From TMED14 sp963925545 (GTDB lineage Bacteria > Bacteroidota > Bacteroidia > Flavobacteriales > Schleiferiaceae): a stretch of 64,000 nucleotides of DNA. Shown in pieces: positions 42,873-50,777 of this stretch. The position numbers and the translations under genes are program-made. The notes under the pieces were generated by a model. That model was not told the origin of the DNA, searched no databases, and saw nothing but the letters and a program-made list of their open reading frames with translations. Location of the stretch: the NCBI GenBank assembly GCA_963925545.1, contig CAWUSA010000003.1, positions 1 to 64,000 of the forward strand, in the 5' to 3' direction. Within the stretch, counting starts at the first letter, position 1. Each line of letters begins with the position of its first letter.

Positions 42873-45308
42873 ATGAAAATCTCATTGACCCTTGCCTTTG
42901 CGCTAGCTATTTCTCTACAGTCGATCGCGCAAATCACTGTCACCGGTCAGGTTGTTGGCGGTGATGATCAAGCAGCCCTTGTTGGAGCTCAAATTATGGT
43001 TTCAGAAAAACGTCAAGTCATCACGCAAGTTGTGACCGATGCAAAGGGTCAATTCTCAATCAAGCTACCCAGCGGTAATTATGGCCTTGGCATTCAAATG
43101 ATGGGCTACGCAGCTACACGCCAACGATTGACTGTTGGTTCAGATAAGCTGGACTTGGGGGCAATCGCCCTGTCCATTGAAGACACGGAATTGGCGGAAG
43201 CTGAAGTCACCGCAAGCGGCCCACGTGCGCTTAACGGCTTGGACCGCAAGATTTACCAAGTGGGTGATGACTTGATTGCGCAAGGTGGAACAGGCATGGA
43301 CATTCTGCGTCAAGTCCCCAGTCTCACAGTGGATATCGATGGCAACATCGCTCTACGAGGCGATGAGAATGTCACCATTTTGGTGGATGGCAGACCTGCA
43401 GCACTTTTGGGTCTCACTGGTGATAATGCCTTTGAGCGCATCCCAGCGAACAGCATTGCCAGTGTGGAAGTGGTCACAAACCCAGGGGCGAAATACGATG
43501 CATCTGGCACTGGCGGCATCATCAACATCGTTACCAAAAAAGGGAGAAAGCTGCCCTTCAATGGCAGTATTAATGCAGGCATTGGAACCGGAGACAAGCA
43601 AAATGCCGGCTTCAATATTTCAGCGCCTGCAAAGAATTTTCGATTGACAACCTCATTGAATTGGGGCGATCGGCAAAGGCGAAACGAAAGCCATGTTTTC
43701 CGGCGCTACGATTTCCCTGACACCACCTATACCTTGAATTATGATGGCGCAGGGATTAGCGGTCATGACAATTTGAACTTTCTCATTGGCTTGGACTGGA
43801 CCCTTGCGAAGGTGCATGAGTTCAATCTCAGTGTCAACCTTGGTCAAGGCAACGGAACGGGAGATGAGACTATCGAATACGTGAATCAAACGCTGGATCA
43901 GAGCTTTATCACGCGTGCGACGCAAAACAGTGGCAACTCCTTTGGTTACGGCAACGACAATATCAGCCTGATGTACAAAAAAGTTTTTGATGATGACATC
44001 AAGGCATTCTCCATGGATGCAACCTACGCAACGGGCAGCAGTCAATCGGGGAGTTCAACGAGCTTTGTCAAAGACAACCTCTACCCAGACGACCTAACCT
44101 ATGGTGATGTGGCAGCACAGCTCTTTAACAATATGGGTGACAACCAGACCTTCAACTTTCAGTCTGATTTCAGTTGGCCTGTTGGGGATGAAGGGCGCCT
44201 GGATATGGGTGGCAGGTACAGCATCAAGGCATCCACAGAGGATCGTATTGCTTCGCAATTGCCTTACCAATGGTCATCGTCCTATGTGCCCGACAGCTTG
44301 CGCAGCTTGAATGTGGATCAAGACAATGCCATTGCCGCCCTGTATGCTACTTATGGTCATGTGTTCAGTGAGCAATGGAAGGGCCAATTAGGCCTGAGGT
44401 ATGAGAGCGCTAGCCTGTCATTCAACTTGAGTGACGGCTCCACGTTAAGTCGAGTTTACCCTGGGCTTTTCCCAAGTGCTTACCTGACCTACACACCAAA
44501 AAAAGGCTTGGAATTTCAGGGCAGTTACTCCATGCGTGTGAACCGGCCACGTGAGCGAGCGCTCAATCCCGTGATCGATTACAGCAACCCGCAATCCCTG
44601 AGGAAGGGCAACCCTGAGTTGAAACCAGAGATCACCCACAGTGTAGAATTGAGTGCCGTACAATACAGCCGCAAGGGGTCCATTTCAGCGGCCATTTACG
44701 CTAAAAGAACGGATGGCATGTTCTCTCGTTACCTCACGGTTCAACCCAACGGCATCTTGATGATGACTTGGGAAAACTTTGACCTTCGACAACGAATTGG
44801 TGCTAGCGGTAATGCCATGTTAAGGTTTAGTAAAACCCTCAGTATTCAAGCCTCAGCAGATGCTTTTTACACAGAAATTTCAGGTGAGAATTTGCAAGTT
44901 GGCTTGAGTCAATCAGGCTTTGGCTGGCAAGGTCGAGGCAATGTGATGTGGCAGTTCCAACCAAAGCATCAACTGCAAGTGACCTTCAACCAGTGGGGTG
45001 CTGGGCCTACAGGTCAAGGCTACAGGAAGGGTATCAGCTACCTGGATATGGCCTACAAGTACGACATCATCCCCAAGAAGCTCTTCGTGTCGATGCGCCT
45101 GTCTGATGTCTTCAACACAAGGCAATTCAGCTACATTCAAGACAGCCGTAACCTCTACGTGACCTATGACCGAGCAAGGGAAAGTCAGATTCTTTATTTG
45201 TCGCTTCAATACGACTTTGGCGCGAAGGAATCTACAGGGCGCGGTGGGCGCAAGGGATCTCGCGGCGGAAGCGGTGGCGGGTCACAGGGCGTGGGCATGG
45301 AGCTCTGA
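42873..45308 (+). CDS. TonB-dependent outer-membrane receptor (outer-membrane beta-barrel family)
   Basis: An 811-residue outer-membrane receptor. Signal peptide (MKISLTLAFALAISLQSIAQ), a carboxypeptidase-regulatory-like beta-sandwich domain (about 22-105: ITVTGQVVGGDDQAALVGA), a TonB plug domain (about 115-215 with GGTGMDILRQVPSLTVDIDGNIALRG and VTNPGAKYDASGTGGIINI), and a C-terminal barrel of the OMP_b-brl_3 type that ends with a Gly/Arg/Ser-rich tail. Substrate unknown. This class often lies with surface or peptide-handling genes, but here its neighbours are asd and an HU/SPOR gene. Confidence 0.9.
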   Translation: MKISLTLAFALAISLQSIAQITVTGQVVGGDDQAALVGAQIMVSEKRQVITQVVTDAKGQFSIKLPSGNYGLGIQMMGYAATRQRLTVGSDKLDLGAIALSIEDTELAEAEVTASGPRALNGLDRKIYQVGDDLIAQGGTGMDILRQVPSLTVDIDGNIALRGDENVTILVDGRPAALLGLTGDNAFERIPANSIASVEVVTNPGAKYDASGTGGIINIVTKKGRKLPFNGSINAGIGTGDKQNAGFNISAPAKNFRLTTSLNWGDRQRRNESHVFRRYDFPDTTYTLNYDGAGISGHDNLNFLIGLDWTLAKVHEFNLSVNLGQGNGTGDETIEYVNQTLDQSFITRATQNSGNSFGYGNDNISLMYKKVFDDDIKAFSMDATYATGSSQSGSSTSFVKDNLYPDDLTYGDVAAQLFNNMGDNQTFNFQSDFSWPVGDEGRLDMGGRYSIKASTEDRIASQLPYQWSSSYVPDSLRSLNVDQDNAIAALYATYGHVFSEQWKGQLGLRYESASLSFNLSDGSTLSRVYPGLFPSAYLTYTPKKGLEFQGSYSMRVNRPRERALNPVIDYSNPQSLRKGNPELKPEITHSVELSAVQYSRKGSISAAIYAKRTDGMFSRYLTVQPNGILMMTWENFDLRQRIGASGNAMLRFSKTLSIQASADAFYTEISGENLQVGLSQSGFGWQGRGNVMWQFQPKHQLQVTFNQWGAGPTGQGYRKGISYLDMAYKYDIIPKKLFVSMRLSDVFNTRQFSYIQDSRNLYVTYDRARESQILYLSLQYDFGAKESTGRGGRKGSRGGSGGGSQGVGMEL

Positions 45309-45481
45309 CTTGACCACAGCCACCACAAGGGCAAGCGACTGTTGTGGCAGGCATATGATGTCCGGTTTGACACTGCCTTTTCTAGACCTATTCAACCGAC
45401 TCAAACCCTTGACAAAGCTGTTGAAAACTGCTTGAACATTGCAAGCAGAAACACAAAATTCCTATGTAGCTTGGTCAATAG

Positions 45482-46450
45482 ATGAAGTCATTCAATACAT
45501 CACTGGAACGCCATATTTTCCATCTGCTTTTTCAAGAAGATCGGGTGGATATCCCTGGCCTGGGTCGCTTTGACGCCGACAAGTACGGCGCAAAAATTCA
45601 ATTGGAATCAGGCCTTTTTCTCCCGCCAGCTCGCAGGCTGTCGTTTTCACCTGTCGCTGGGAAAAGTGAGACCTTGGTCAACCATTTGATGCGATTTGAA
45701 GGCATGGATGATCACGCTGTAGACGTGATGCTTGGTTACCAAGTGCAACAATGGCAGCAAGCACTATCTGAAGGAAAGCGCCTTCGCCTTGACGGTTTAG
45801 GCACCTTAGCCAAAACAGGTTTGCAATGGGTATTTCAACCAGCCATTGAAGCCAATTTCCTGCCCGAAGCTTATGGCCTTCCCATTTTCCGCGCCACCCC
45901 ACTTGCCAACTTGGTGGTGCCTATCCGGACGGAAGAAATTCCCATCAAAACGCATTCATGGACTGCGCCTTTGCGCGCAGCAGCAGTGGTGACGGGAGCA
46001 GTGACCTTGCTAGCGCTAGGTGCCAGCAAAGCAGACTTCAGAGATATGGTGCAAAGCGCCTCGTTTGATCCTGCCACGGAATGGCGTGCATTCAGGTCCA
46101 CCGCAAGCGACTGGATGGATGACGCCTTCGCTAAGGAAGCGAGCCCGCGTGAAGCTGCCGTGGATGCACCCGTTGTCATTGAACGAGACATCATATTATC
46201 CGATGTAGAAATGGAGCCCAGCAAGGAAGGTCCACGGTTCTTTTTGATTGTGGGTGCCTTTTCCGAGGTGACTAATGCGAAGCGGCTTGAGGCCAAATTG
46301 CTCAACGATGGCTACCCTGCCACATGGATCAAGCCGGCCGTCGGATTGAACAAGGTGGCTATTAGAACCTTTGCCAGTCGACAAGAAGCCAACAAGGCAA
46401 AGGCAGCCCTTAAGCCCTCCTTTCCAGCCGTATGGATTTACAGCGAATGA
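45482..46450 (+). CDS. HU-CCDC81-like and SPOR domain inner-membrane protein
   Basis: A 322-residue protein with three parts. The first 140 or so residues form two HU/CCDC81-like domains (residues about 5-65 with LLFQEDRVDIPGLGRF, and 75-135 with the LDGLGTLAKTG motif). A single membrane helix (about 165-185) follows, and a C-terminal SPOR domain (about 248-322, FFLIVGAFSEVTNAKRLEAKL) is expected to bind denuded peptidoglycan glycans at division sites. The family is common in Bacteroidota and its role is unproven; a cell-envelope or nucleoid link is inferred. The stop overlaps the thioesterase start (ATGA at 46447-46450). Confidence 0.85.
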   Translation: MKSFNTSLERHIFHLLFQEDRVDIPGLGRFDADKYGAKIQLESGLFLPPARRLSFSPVAGKSETLVNHLMRFEGMDDHAVDVMLGYQVQQWQQALSEGKRLRLDGLGTLAKTGLQWVFQPAIEANFLPEAYGLPIFRATPLANLVVPIRTEEIPIKTHSWTAPLRAAAVVTGAVTLLALGASKADFRDMVQSASFDPATEWRAFRSTASDWMDDAFAKEASPREAAVDAPVVIERDIILSDVEMEPSKEGPRFFLIVGAFSEVTNAKRLEAKLLNDGYPATWIKPAVGLNKVAIRTFASRQEANKAKAALKPSFPAVWIYSE

Positions 46451-46965
46451 AAGCAAAGCGACCTTCTGATTCGTTGACCATCATGACGGAACTCGTCTTG
46501 CCCAACGACACCAACAACCTGAACAACCTCTTTGGCGGGCAACTGCTCAGCTGGATGGATCGGTGCTCAGCGATTGCTGCGCATCGCCACAGCAAAACCA
46601 TTGTCGTCACTGCTTCAGTGAACAATGTCTCATTCAAAAAGTCAATTCCCCAAGGGGCAATATTGACCATGGAAGCAAAGGTTTCAAGGGCATTCACTTC
46701 TTCCATGGAAATCTATGTGGATGTCTTCACGGAGTCAGATGATGAGACCCATGAACGCGTCAAATCCAATGAGGCCATGTATACATTTGTTGCCGTGGAC
46801 AGCAAAGGCAAGAGCTGTCCCGTACCGCCCATCATTCCCGTGACAGAGGAAGATAAAATTCGTTTCGATGGCGCCCTGCGCCGACGCCAATTGGCCTTGA
46901 TTTTGTCGGGGAAAATGGAACCTTCAGAGGCCACAGAACTCAGGGCGCTGTTTGTTGAGGATTGA
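46447..46965 (+). CDS. Hotdog-fold acyl-CoA thioesterase
   Basis: A 172-residue cytoplasmic hotdog-fold acyl-CoA thioesterase of the YciA/BACH type. NNLFGGQLLSWMD contains the catalytic aspartate, with TASVNNVSFKK and the long hydrophobic helix following in normal order. Most members hydrolyse fatty acyl-CoAs. The start overlaps the HU/SPOR stop, so it is translated with it. Ends 37 bases before the convergent DUF6427-like gene. Confidence 0.9.
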   Translation: MKAKRPSDSLTIMTELVLPNDTNNLNNLFGGQLLSWMDRCSAIAAHRHSKTIVVTASVNNVSFKKSIPQGAILTMEAKVSRAFTSSMEIYVDVFTESDDETHERVKSNEAMYTFVAVDSKGKSCPVPPIIPVTEEDKIRFDGALRRRQLALILSGKMEPSEATELRALFVED

Positions 46966-47002
46966 GCCCTTCAACCATGCAAGCACCCCATTGAACACAC
47001 GG

Positions 47003-47902
47003 TCAAAAGAGCCATTTCAGCAACAGCATTGCAATCACAATACTGGGCGAAAATGCAGTTTTCATCCATGGCTTGCGGATATACGATTGCACATTGACCC
47101 ATTGCGGCGCTATCACCACGGCCAGCATACCCATCACCATGTGGTGATTCCCAATCCCTGAACAAGCCGTCAGCACCATGCCCATGATGGCCATGATGCT
47201 CAGAACCAAACCTCGCCGTTTGGCCCTTTTTGCAAAGCGCATGGCGGGGGGCAGTTGGATCAAGGCAAAGAAGCTAAGCAGCAGAACCAAGCCCGCTTGC
47301 GGGCCAGGGACTTTCCATGTCCACGCCATGCCACGCAGTGGGTCCATCGCAAGTGTCCTGCCACTGTAAAGGGACCATAGCGTAGCAATCATCCACAAAA
47401 TCACTGCCATGACAAGCCACGCTATGGCCACTTGAGCGACCTGTCTGAGGCCTGCTCCTCGCACGGTCAATGGCGCAAACAAGGCCAGTGGCAAGAGAAT
47501 CAATGTGGACGGATCCACCAACACAAACAAGGCTGACAACATCCCAAGCATGGTGCAATGGTGCCATGTAAACATGGTGAGCTGGTAGGCCCGGGCCATC
47601 CAAAATGTAGCAGCTAGAGCTCCGAGCAAGCTTGACCAGGTCCAAGCGTCTGTGACCAGCATCAGACCCGACAAGGCAAAAAACCAACCCAATACATGCT
47701 GACTTTTCAAGTACCCTGACCGGTAAACCAATGCGGCATTCGTGACCCAGGCCATAACGCCCGTTGATAAGGCCAATGCCACCTTTTCAAGGCCATGCAT
47801 GCCTGCTGGCAACCACAACCAAGACAAGACCGCAACGGCAGCTATCAATAGCAGGCTGGTTGTGCTCTTATCTTGTGCAAATAATACCTGGGCTGTGCGC
47901 AT
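47003..47902 (-). CDS. Polytopic membrane protein (DUF6427-like)
   Basis: A 299-residue very hydrophobic protein with around eight to nine membrane helices separated by short basic loops, and no signal peptide. In composition and in position it resembles the DUF6427 family, which in flavobacteria usually sits with DUF6341, purD and upp. I cannot assign a biochemical role. Several helices contain Trp/Gly pairs typical of this family. It is divergent from the small DUF6341-like gene with 38 bases between starts. Confidence 0.7.
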   Translation of the reverse strand: MRTAQVLFAQDKSTTSLLLIAAVAVLSWLWLPAGMHGLEKVALALSTGVMAWVTNAALVYRSGYLKSQHVLGWFFALSGLMLVTDAWTWSSLLGALAATFWMARAYQLTMFTWHHCTMLGMLSALFVLVDPSTLILLPLALFAPLTVRGAGLRQVAQVAIAWLVMAVILWMIATLWSLYSGRTLAMDPLRGMAWTWKVPGPQAGLVLLLSFFALIQLPPAMRFAKRAKRRGLVLSIMAIMGMVLTACSGIGNHHMVMGMLAVVIAPQWVNVQSYIRKPWMKTAFSPSIVIAMLLLKWLF

Positions 47903-47911
47903 CTTAGGATG

Positions 47912-47919
47912 TAACTTTG
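47912..47919 (+). promoter_or_regulatory. -7 promoter element of the DUF6341-like gene
   Basis: TAACTTTG is an exact TAnnTTTG match and ends 21 bases before the ATG at 47941. No obvious -33 TTG precedes it. Its place between two divergent starts supports a real short gene here. Confidence 0.45.
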
Positions 47920-47940
47920 CGTAAAATTACCATTTCATCT

Positions 47941-48111
47941 ATGTTGACACGCACGATTTTTGAAGGATTAGGAGATTTCATCACATGGGCAATACAATTG
48001 TGGCCATGGATCGGGAACAATGCCAATATCCTTTTCTCTGTTGTGATCACAGTCGCCTTGATTTACTGGATTCGTCAGATGTTACAGCACCAGGCTGCAG
48101 GCGAAAAATAA
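47941..48111 (+). CDS. Small single-span membrane protein (DUF6341-like)
   Basis: A 56-residue protein with an N-terminal amphipathic segment and one hydrophobic helix (about residues 27-45: NANILFSVVITVALIYW), then a basic tail IRQMLQHQ. Flavobacteria commonly encode a short protein of this pattern (DUF6341) directly beside purD and DUF6427, as here. A partner role with the neighbouring membrane protein is an inference. The stop is seven bases from the end of convergent purD. Confidence 0.65.
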   Translation: MLTRTIFEGLGDFITWAIQLWPWIGNNANILFSVVITVALIYWIRQMLQHQAAGEK

Positions 48112-48118
48112 CATTTTT

Positions 48119-49396
48119 TCATAGGATGTCTTGACCGATGTCCTTGCGATGATTAGCCCCATCAAAGGTGATGGAAGCCACGGCTTGGTATGCCTTGCCA
48201 AGGGCGCTAGCCATATTGTTCCCCACACCCGTCACGCAAAGCACTCGACCCCCAGCTGTACAAAGCTCCTCATCCTTGAGGGTTGTTCCAGCTTGAAAAA
48301 CAATGGCGTGCTCACTGGCCTGATCCAAGCCTGAAATTGGCAAGCCCTTGGGGTAACTGCCAGGGTAGCCTTCTGACACCATCATGACGGTAGCGGCAGA
48401 CTGCTTGGATTGGCGCGCCACCCTATTGGTCAACTTGCCATTGCCTGCATCGCGCAAGATGGGCAAGAAGTCCTCGTCCAGCCGGGCCATGACAACCTCT
48501 GTTTCAGGGTCCCCCATGCGGCAATTGTATTCAATGACCATGGCTTCACCCCCCACATCGATCAAGCCAAAGAACAAGAAGCCCTTGTAGGGCAATCCAT
48601 CCTTTGCCAGCCCTTCAATTGTAGGCTCAATGATGCGAGACATGACCTGTTTCTGCATCGCTTCATCAAACAATGGCACCGGGCTCACTGCGCCCATGCC
48701 TCCCGTATTTGGTCCCTGATCGCCTTCGCCAATGCGTTTGTAGTCCTTCGCCTCTGGCAGAATGACAGCAGACTTGCCATCAGTGACCGCAAACACTGAA
48801 AACTCCATACCAGCAAGGAATTCTTCCACCACCACCCGAGAAGAGGCAGCGCCAAACTTTGCATCGCCCAACATGGATCGCATCTCTTGTTGTGCTTCAG
48901 CCAATGTGTCAAGGATGACCACACCTTTGCCTGCTGCGAGGCCATCTGCTTTAAGCACATAGGGGCCATCGACCGTGGCCAGGTAATCTACTGCAGCCTC
49001 CAGCTCGTTGGCATTGAACGTGCGGTAAGCCGCCGTTGGGATGTTGTGTTGCATCATGAAAGATTTCGCAAAATCCTTGGACCCTTCCAGCTGTGCTCCC
49101 TTAGCGGATGGGCCAATGAACAAGATTGACGCAAGGTCTTCATCGGTAGCAAATTGATCGCCCAATCCCTTGCATAGTGGCTCCTCTGGGCCCACAATGA
49201 CCATGTCAATGCGATTGTTCATGCAGAAATCTTTCATGGCAACAAACTGCCTCCAGTCCACCGACACATTGTTGCCATAGGCCAATGTGCCAGGGTTTCC
49301 GGGAGCAATAAACAGTTCGCCCAACTCAGGACTCTGACTCAAGGACCATGCAATGGCTGACTCACGACCACCGGATCCAATCAAAAGAATATTCAT
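48119..49396 (-). CDS. purD: Phosphoribosylamine-glycine ligase
   Basis: GAR synthetase of purine synthesis, 425 residues, joining phosphoribosylamine and glycine with ATP. The N-terminal GSGGRESAIAW loop, EPLCKGLGDQF, the ATP-grasp region (VLKADGLAAGKGVVI) and the MEFSVFAV and EYNCRMGDPETE segments are diagnostic. ATG at 49396 gives MNILLIGSGGRES. Length normal. Isolated from purQ by about 8.5 kb. Confidence 0.96.
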   Translation of the reverse strand: MNILLIGSGGRESAIAWSLSQSPELGELFIAPGNPGTLAYGNNVSVDWRQFVAMKDFCMNNRIDMVIVGPEEPLCKGLGDQFATDEDLASILFIGPSAKGAQLEGSKDFAKSFMMQHNIPTAAYRTFNANELEAAVDYLATVDGPYVLKADGLAAGKGVVILDTLAEAQQEMRSMLGDAKFGAASSRVVVEEFLAGMEFSVFAVTDGKSAVILPEAKDYKRIGEGDQGPNTGGMGAVSPVPLFDEAMQKQVMSRIIEPTIEGLAKDGLPYKGFLFFGLIDVGGEAMVIEYNCRMGDPETEVVMARLDEDFLPILRDAGNGKLTNRVARQSKQSAATVMMVSEGYPGSYPKGLPISGLDQASEHAIVFQAGTTLKDEELCTAGGRVLCVTGVGNNMASALGKAYQAVASITFDGANHRKDIGQDIL

Positions 49397-49465
49397 AAGG
49401 GCAAAATTCAACATAAAGTGCCATAAAGCCATGCTTAAATCAGGGTTTCATCATAAATTCAACCC

Positions 49466-49594
49466 ATGAATGCACCATACCCTTTAGATTGGCTGGTCTT
49501 GGCCGTTTGTTTGATCTCTTTGGTGACCCTTGTACTCAGGGATCTATTGCCTCTATGCCATTCATCCACGCAGAACCCAACCCCAGAAAACTGA
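49466..49594 (+). CDS. 42-residue membrane microprotein coupled to the next gene
   Basis: A short reading frame from ATG 49466 to the stop at 49592-49594 encodes 42 residues: a short N-terminal MNAPYPLD, a strongly hydrophobic helix (about 8-26: WLVLAVCLISLVTLVL), an acidic-basic turn, and a polar tail. The stop overlaps the following ATG as TGATG, the arrangement expected for translational coupling. It does not match a family I know. Because it is short it could be chance, but the exact coupling and the helix make a real gene plausible. Confidence 0.45.
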   Translation: MNAPYPLDWLVLAVCLISLVTLVLRDLLPLCHSSTQNPTPEN

Positions 49595-50088
49595 TGTCAC
49601 CTGAGCTCATTGAACTCTTAGAAAGCCATTTCCCAGATCAGGTAGATCAGGGCATTGTAAGAACAGGTTTGGACTACCTTTTTCAAGCGCATGAGATGCT
49701 GATAGGTATTCAGTCTGAGGATTTTGTTGACCTGCCACTCATGGAAGGTGGCGGAGAAAACTGGGCAATACATATCCAACACCCAGCAAGCAAGAACCAC
49801 CACATCATTGACGGTCATCGAGCGCATCAAATGGCTTGGGTTCTGAAGGAGCTCTGGCAAGATATCCCCCTGGCTATGTCACCCGTTCGGAACATTCGGA
49901 TGTACTTCCGCATCATTGATCAGCGCATCTACCAAGGCCTTGCCGCCCGGCATGGCTCCTTGCCTATTGCCACCCAAGGTGATGCCTTCAGTGAGTTCAT
50001 TGGAGATGTGCTCACTTTAATGACAGGGAAGGCGGAAGACAACAATTACCGTTTTGGCTGGTGGCATCGGATGCACGGCACGCATTGA
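49594..50088 (+). CDS. Hypothetical protein, unknown function
   Basis: A 164-residue soluble protein with no recognised domain or membrane segment. It begins MSPELIELLESHF and is rich in His and Trp towards the middle and end (HHIIDGHRAHQM, GWWHRMHG). The ATG at 49594 is preferred over longer in-frame starts (49489, 49558) because it overlaps the stop of the upstream microprotein, an arrangement not expected otherwise. No function can be named. Confidence 0.6.
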   Translation: MSPELIELLESHFPDQVDQGIVRTGLDYLFQAHEMLIGIQSEDFVDLPLMEGGGENWAIHIQHPASKNHHIIDGHRAHQMAWVLKELWQDIPLAMSPVRNIRMYFRIIDQRIYQGLAARHGSLPIATQGDAFSEFIGDVLTLMTGKAEDNNYRFGWWHRMHGTH

Positions 50089-50197
50089 AACCCTCATTGC
50101 AGGATTTTCCAGCGTTTTCATAGGCTTCAGGCGGTCAGCCGCTATCAGAATTTTTCTTACATTATAGGCAATCTACTCATTGTGACCAGATCAAGTC

Positions 50198-50587
50198 ATG
50201 CATTGGAACGAAAATGAAATTACCCTTCTCTACAATTGCGATCAACTTCGCGACAGAAAAACCTTGACCTACGCTGCCAGCATGGGCTTCAAAGTCAACA
50301 AGCAGGACTTGAGGAATGGCTTAGTGTCCGCCTCAGTTTTCCAAATGATGTTGGACAATTTACAAATTCATCCCAAGCACTTGATTAATCGAGCAGACCC
50401 CTATTATCAATCCTCGCTGAAGGGCAAAAGCGATCAACCTTATTTTTGGTGGAATGCCATCAAGCGCATGCCCCATTTGCTGATTGCACCCATCGCGCAC
50501 CACAAAGGCTCAACGGTGATTTGCCTTAGCCCCACCGATGTGTTCAAAGTGCGAATGGCAGGCAATCGCTTGAATGCCTCAGCCTGA
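50198..50587 (+). CDS. ArsC/Spx-like thioredoxin-fold protein
   Basis: A 129-residue protein whose beginning (EITLLYNCDQLRDRKTLTYA) and later SPTDVFKV end resemble the ArsC/Spx-like group found in flavobacteria. C14 and R18 lie in a C-x3-R spacing like the arsenate reductase active site, but the rest of the classical NPxCSxSR motif is not conserved. Arsenate reduction is therefore unproven; it may be a redox or regulatory member. It is followed by tRNA-Ala. Confidence 0.55.
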   Translation: MHWNENEITLLYNCDQLRDRKTLTYAASMGFKVNKQDLRNGLVSASVFQMMLDNLQIHPKHLINRADPYYQSSLKGKSDQPYFWWNAIKRMPHLLIAPIAHHKGSTVICLSPTDVFKVRMAGNRLNASA

Positions 50588-50659
50588 TTGACGGCGCAGG
50601 AAGCTGACCCTGACGCCCATCTACTGAAAGCCTTTTCAATTGTATATTCGTGACCCTTG

Positions 50660-50729
<70 letters not shown>

Positions 50730-50736
<7 letters not shown>

Positions 50737-50768
50737 AAAAAAACCCACTCAATTGAGTGGGTTTTTTT
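50730..50768 (+). repeat. Candidate attL: tRNA 3' end plus terminator hairpin
   Basis: Starts with the tRNA terminal TCCACCA and continues into an A run and the CCCACTC/GAGTGGG hairpin. A similar sequence with the same order (TCCACCA, A-rich, CCCACTCA, TGAGTG, T-rich) occurs at 54119-54161. The match and the base-composition change support an attachment-site repeat; the hairpin alone could be coincidental because terminators are common. Confidence 0.5.
50737..50768 (+). terminator. Terminator shared by tRNA-Ala and the island aldehyde dehydrogenase
   Basis: A perfect inverted repeat with core AACCCACTC/GAGTGGGTT, preceded by A and followed by T runs, so it can act in both directions: for tRNA-Ala on the plus strand and for the aldehyde dehydrogenase on the minus strand. 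Confidence 0.85.
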
Positions 50769-50777
50769 ATTCAAAAA

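Noticed and set aside
45309..45481. Terminator or small RNA between the TonB receptor and HU/SPOR genes
   Set aside because: A weak inverted repeat around CCACAA/TTGTGG is visible but has no T run and a long loop. I see nothing else supportable in this stretch.
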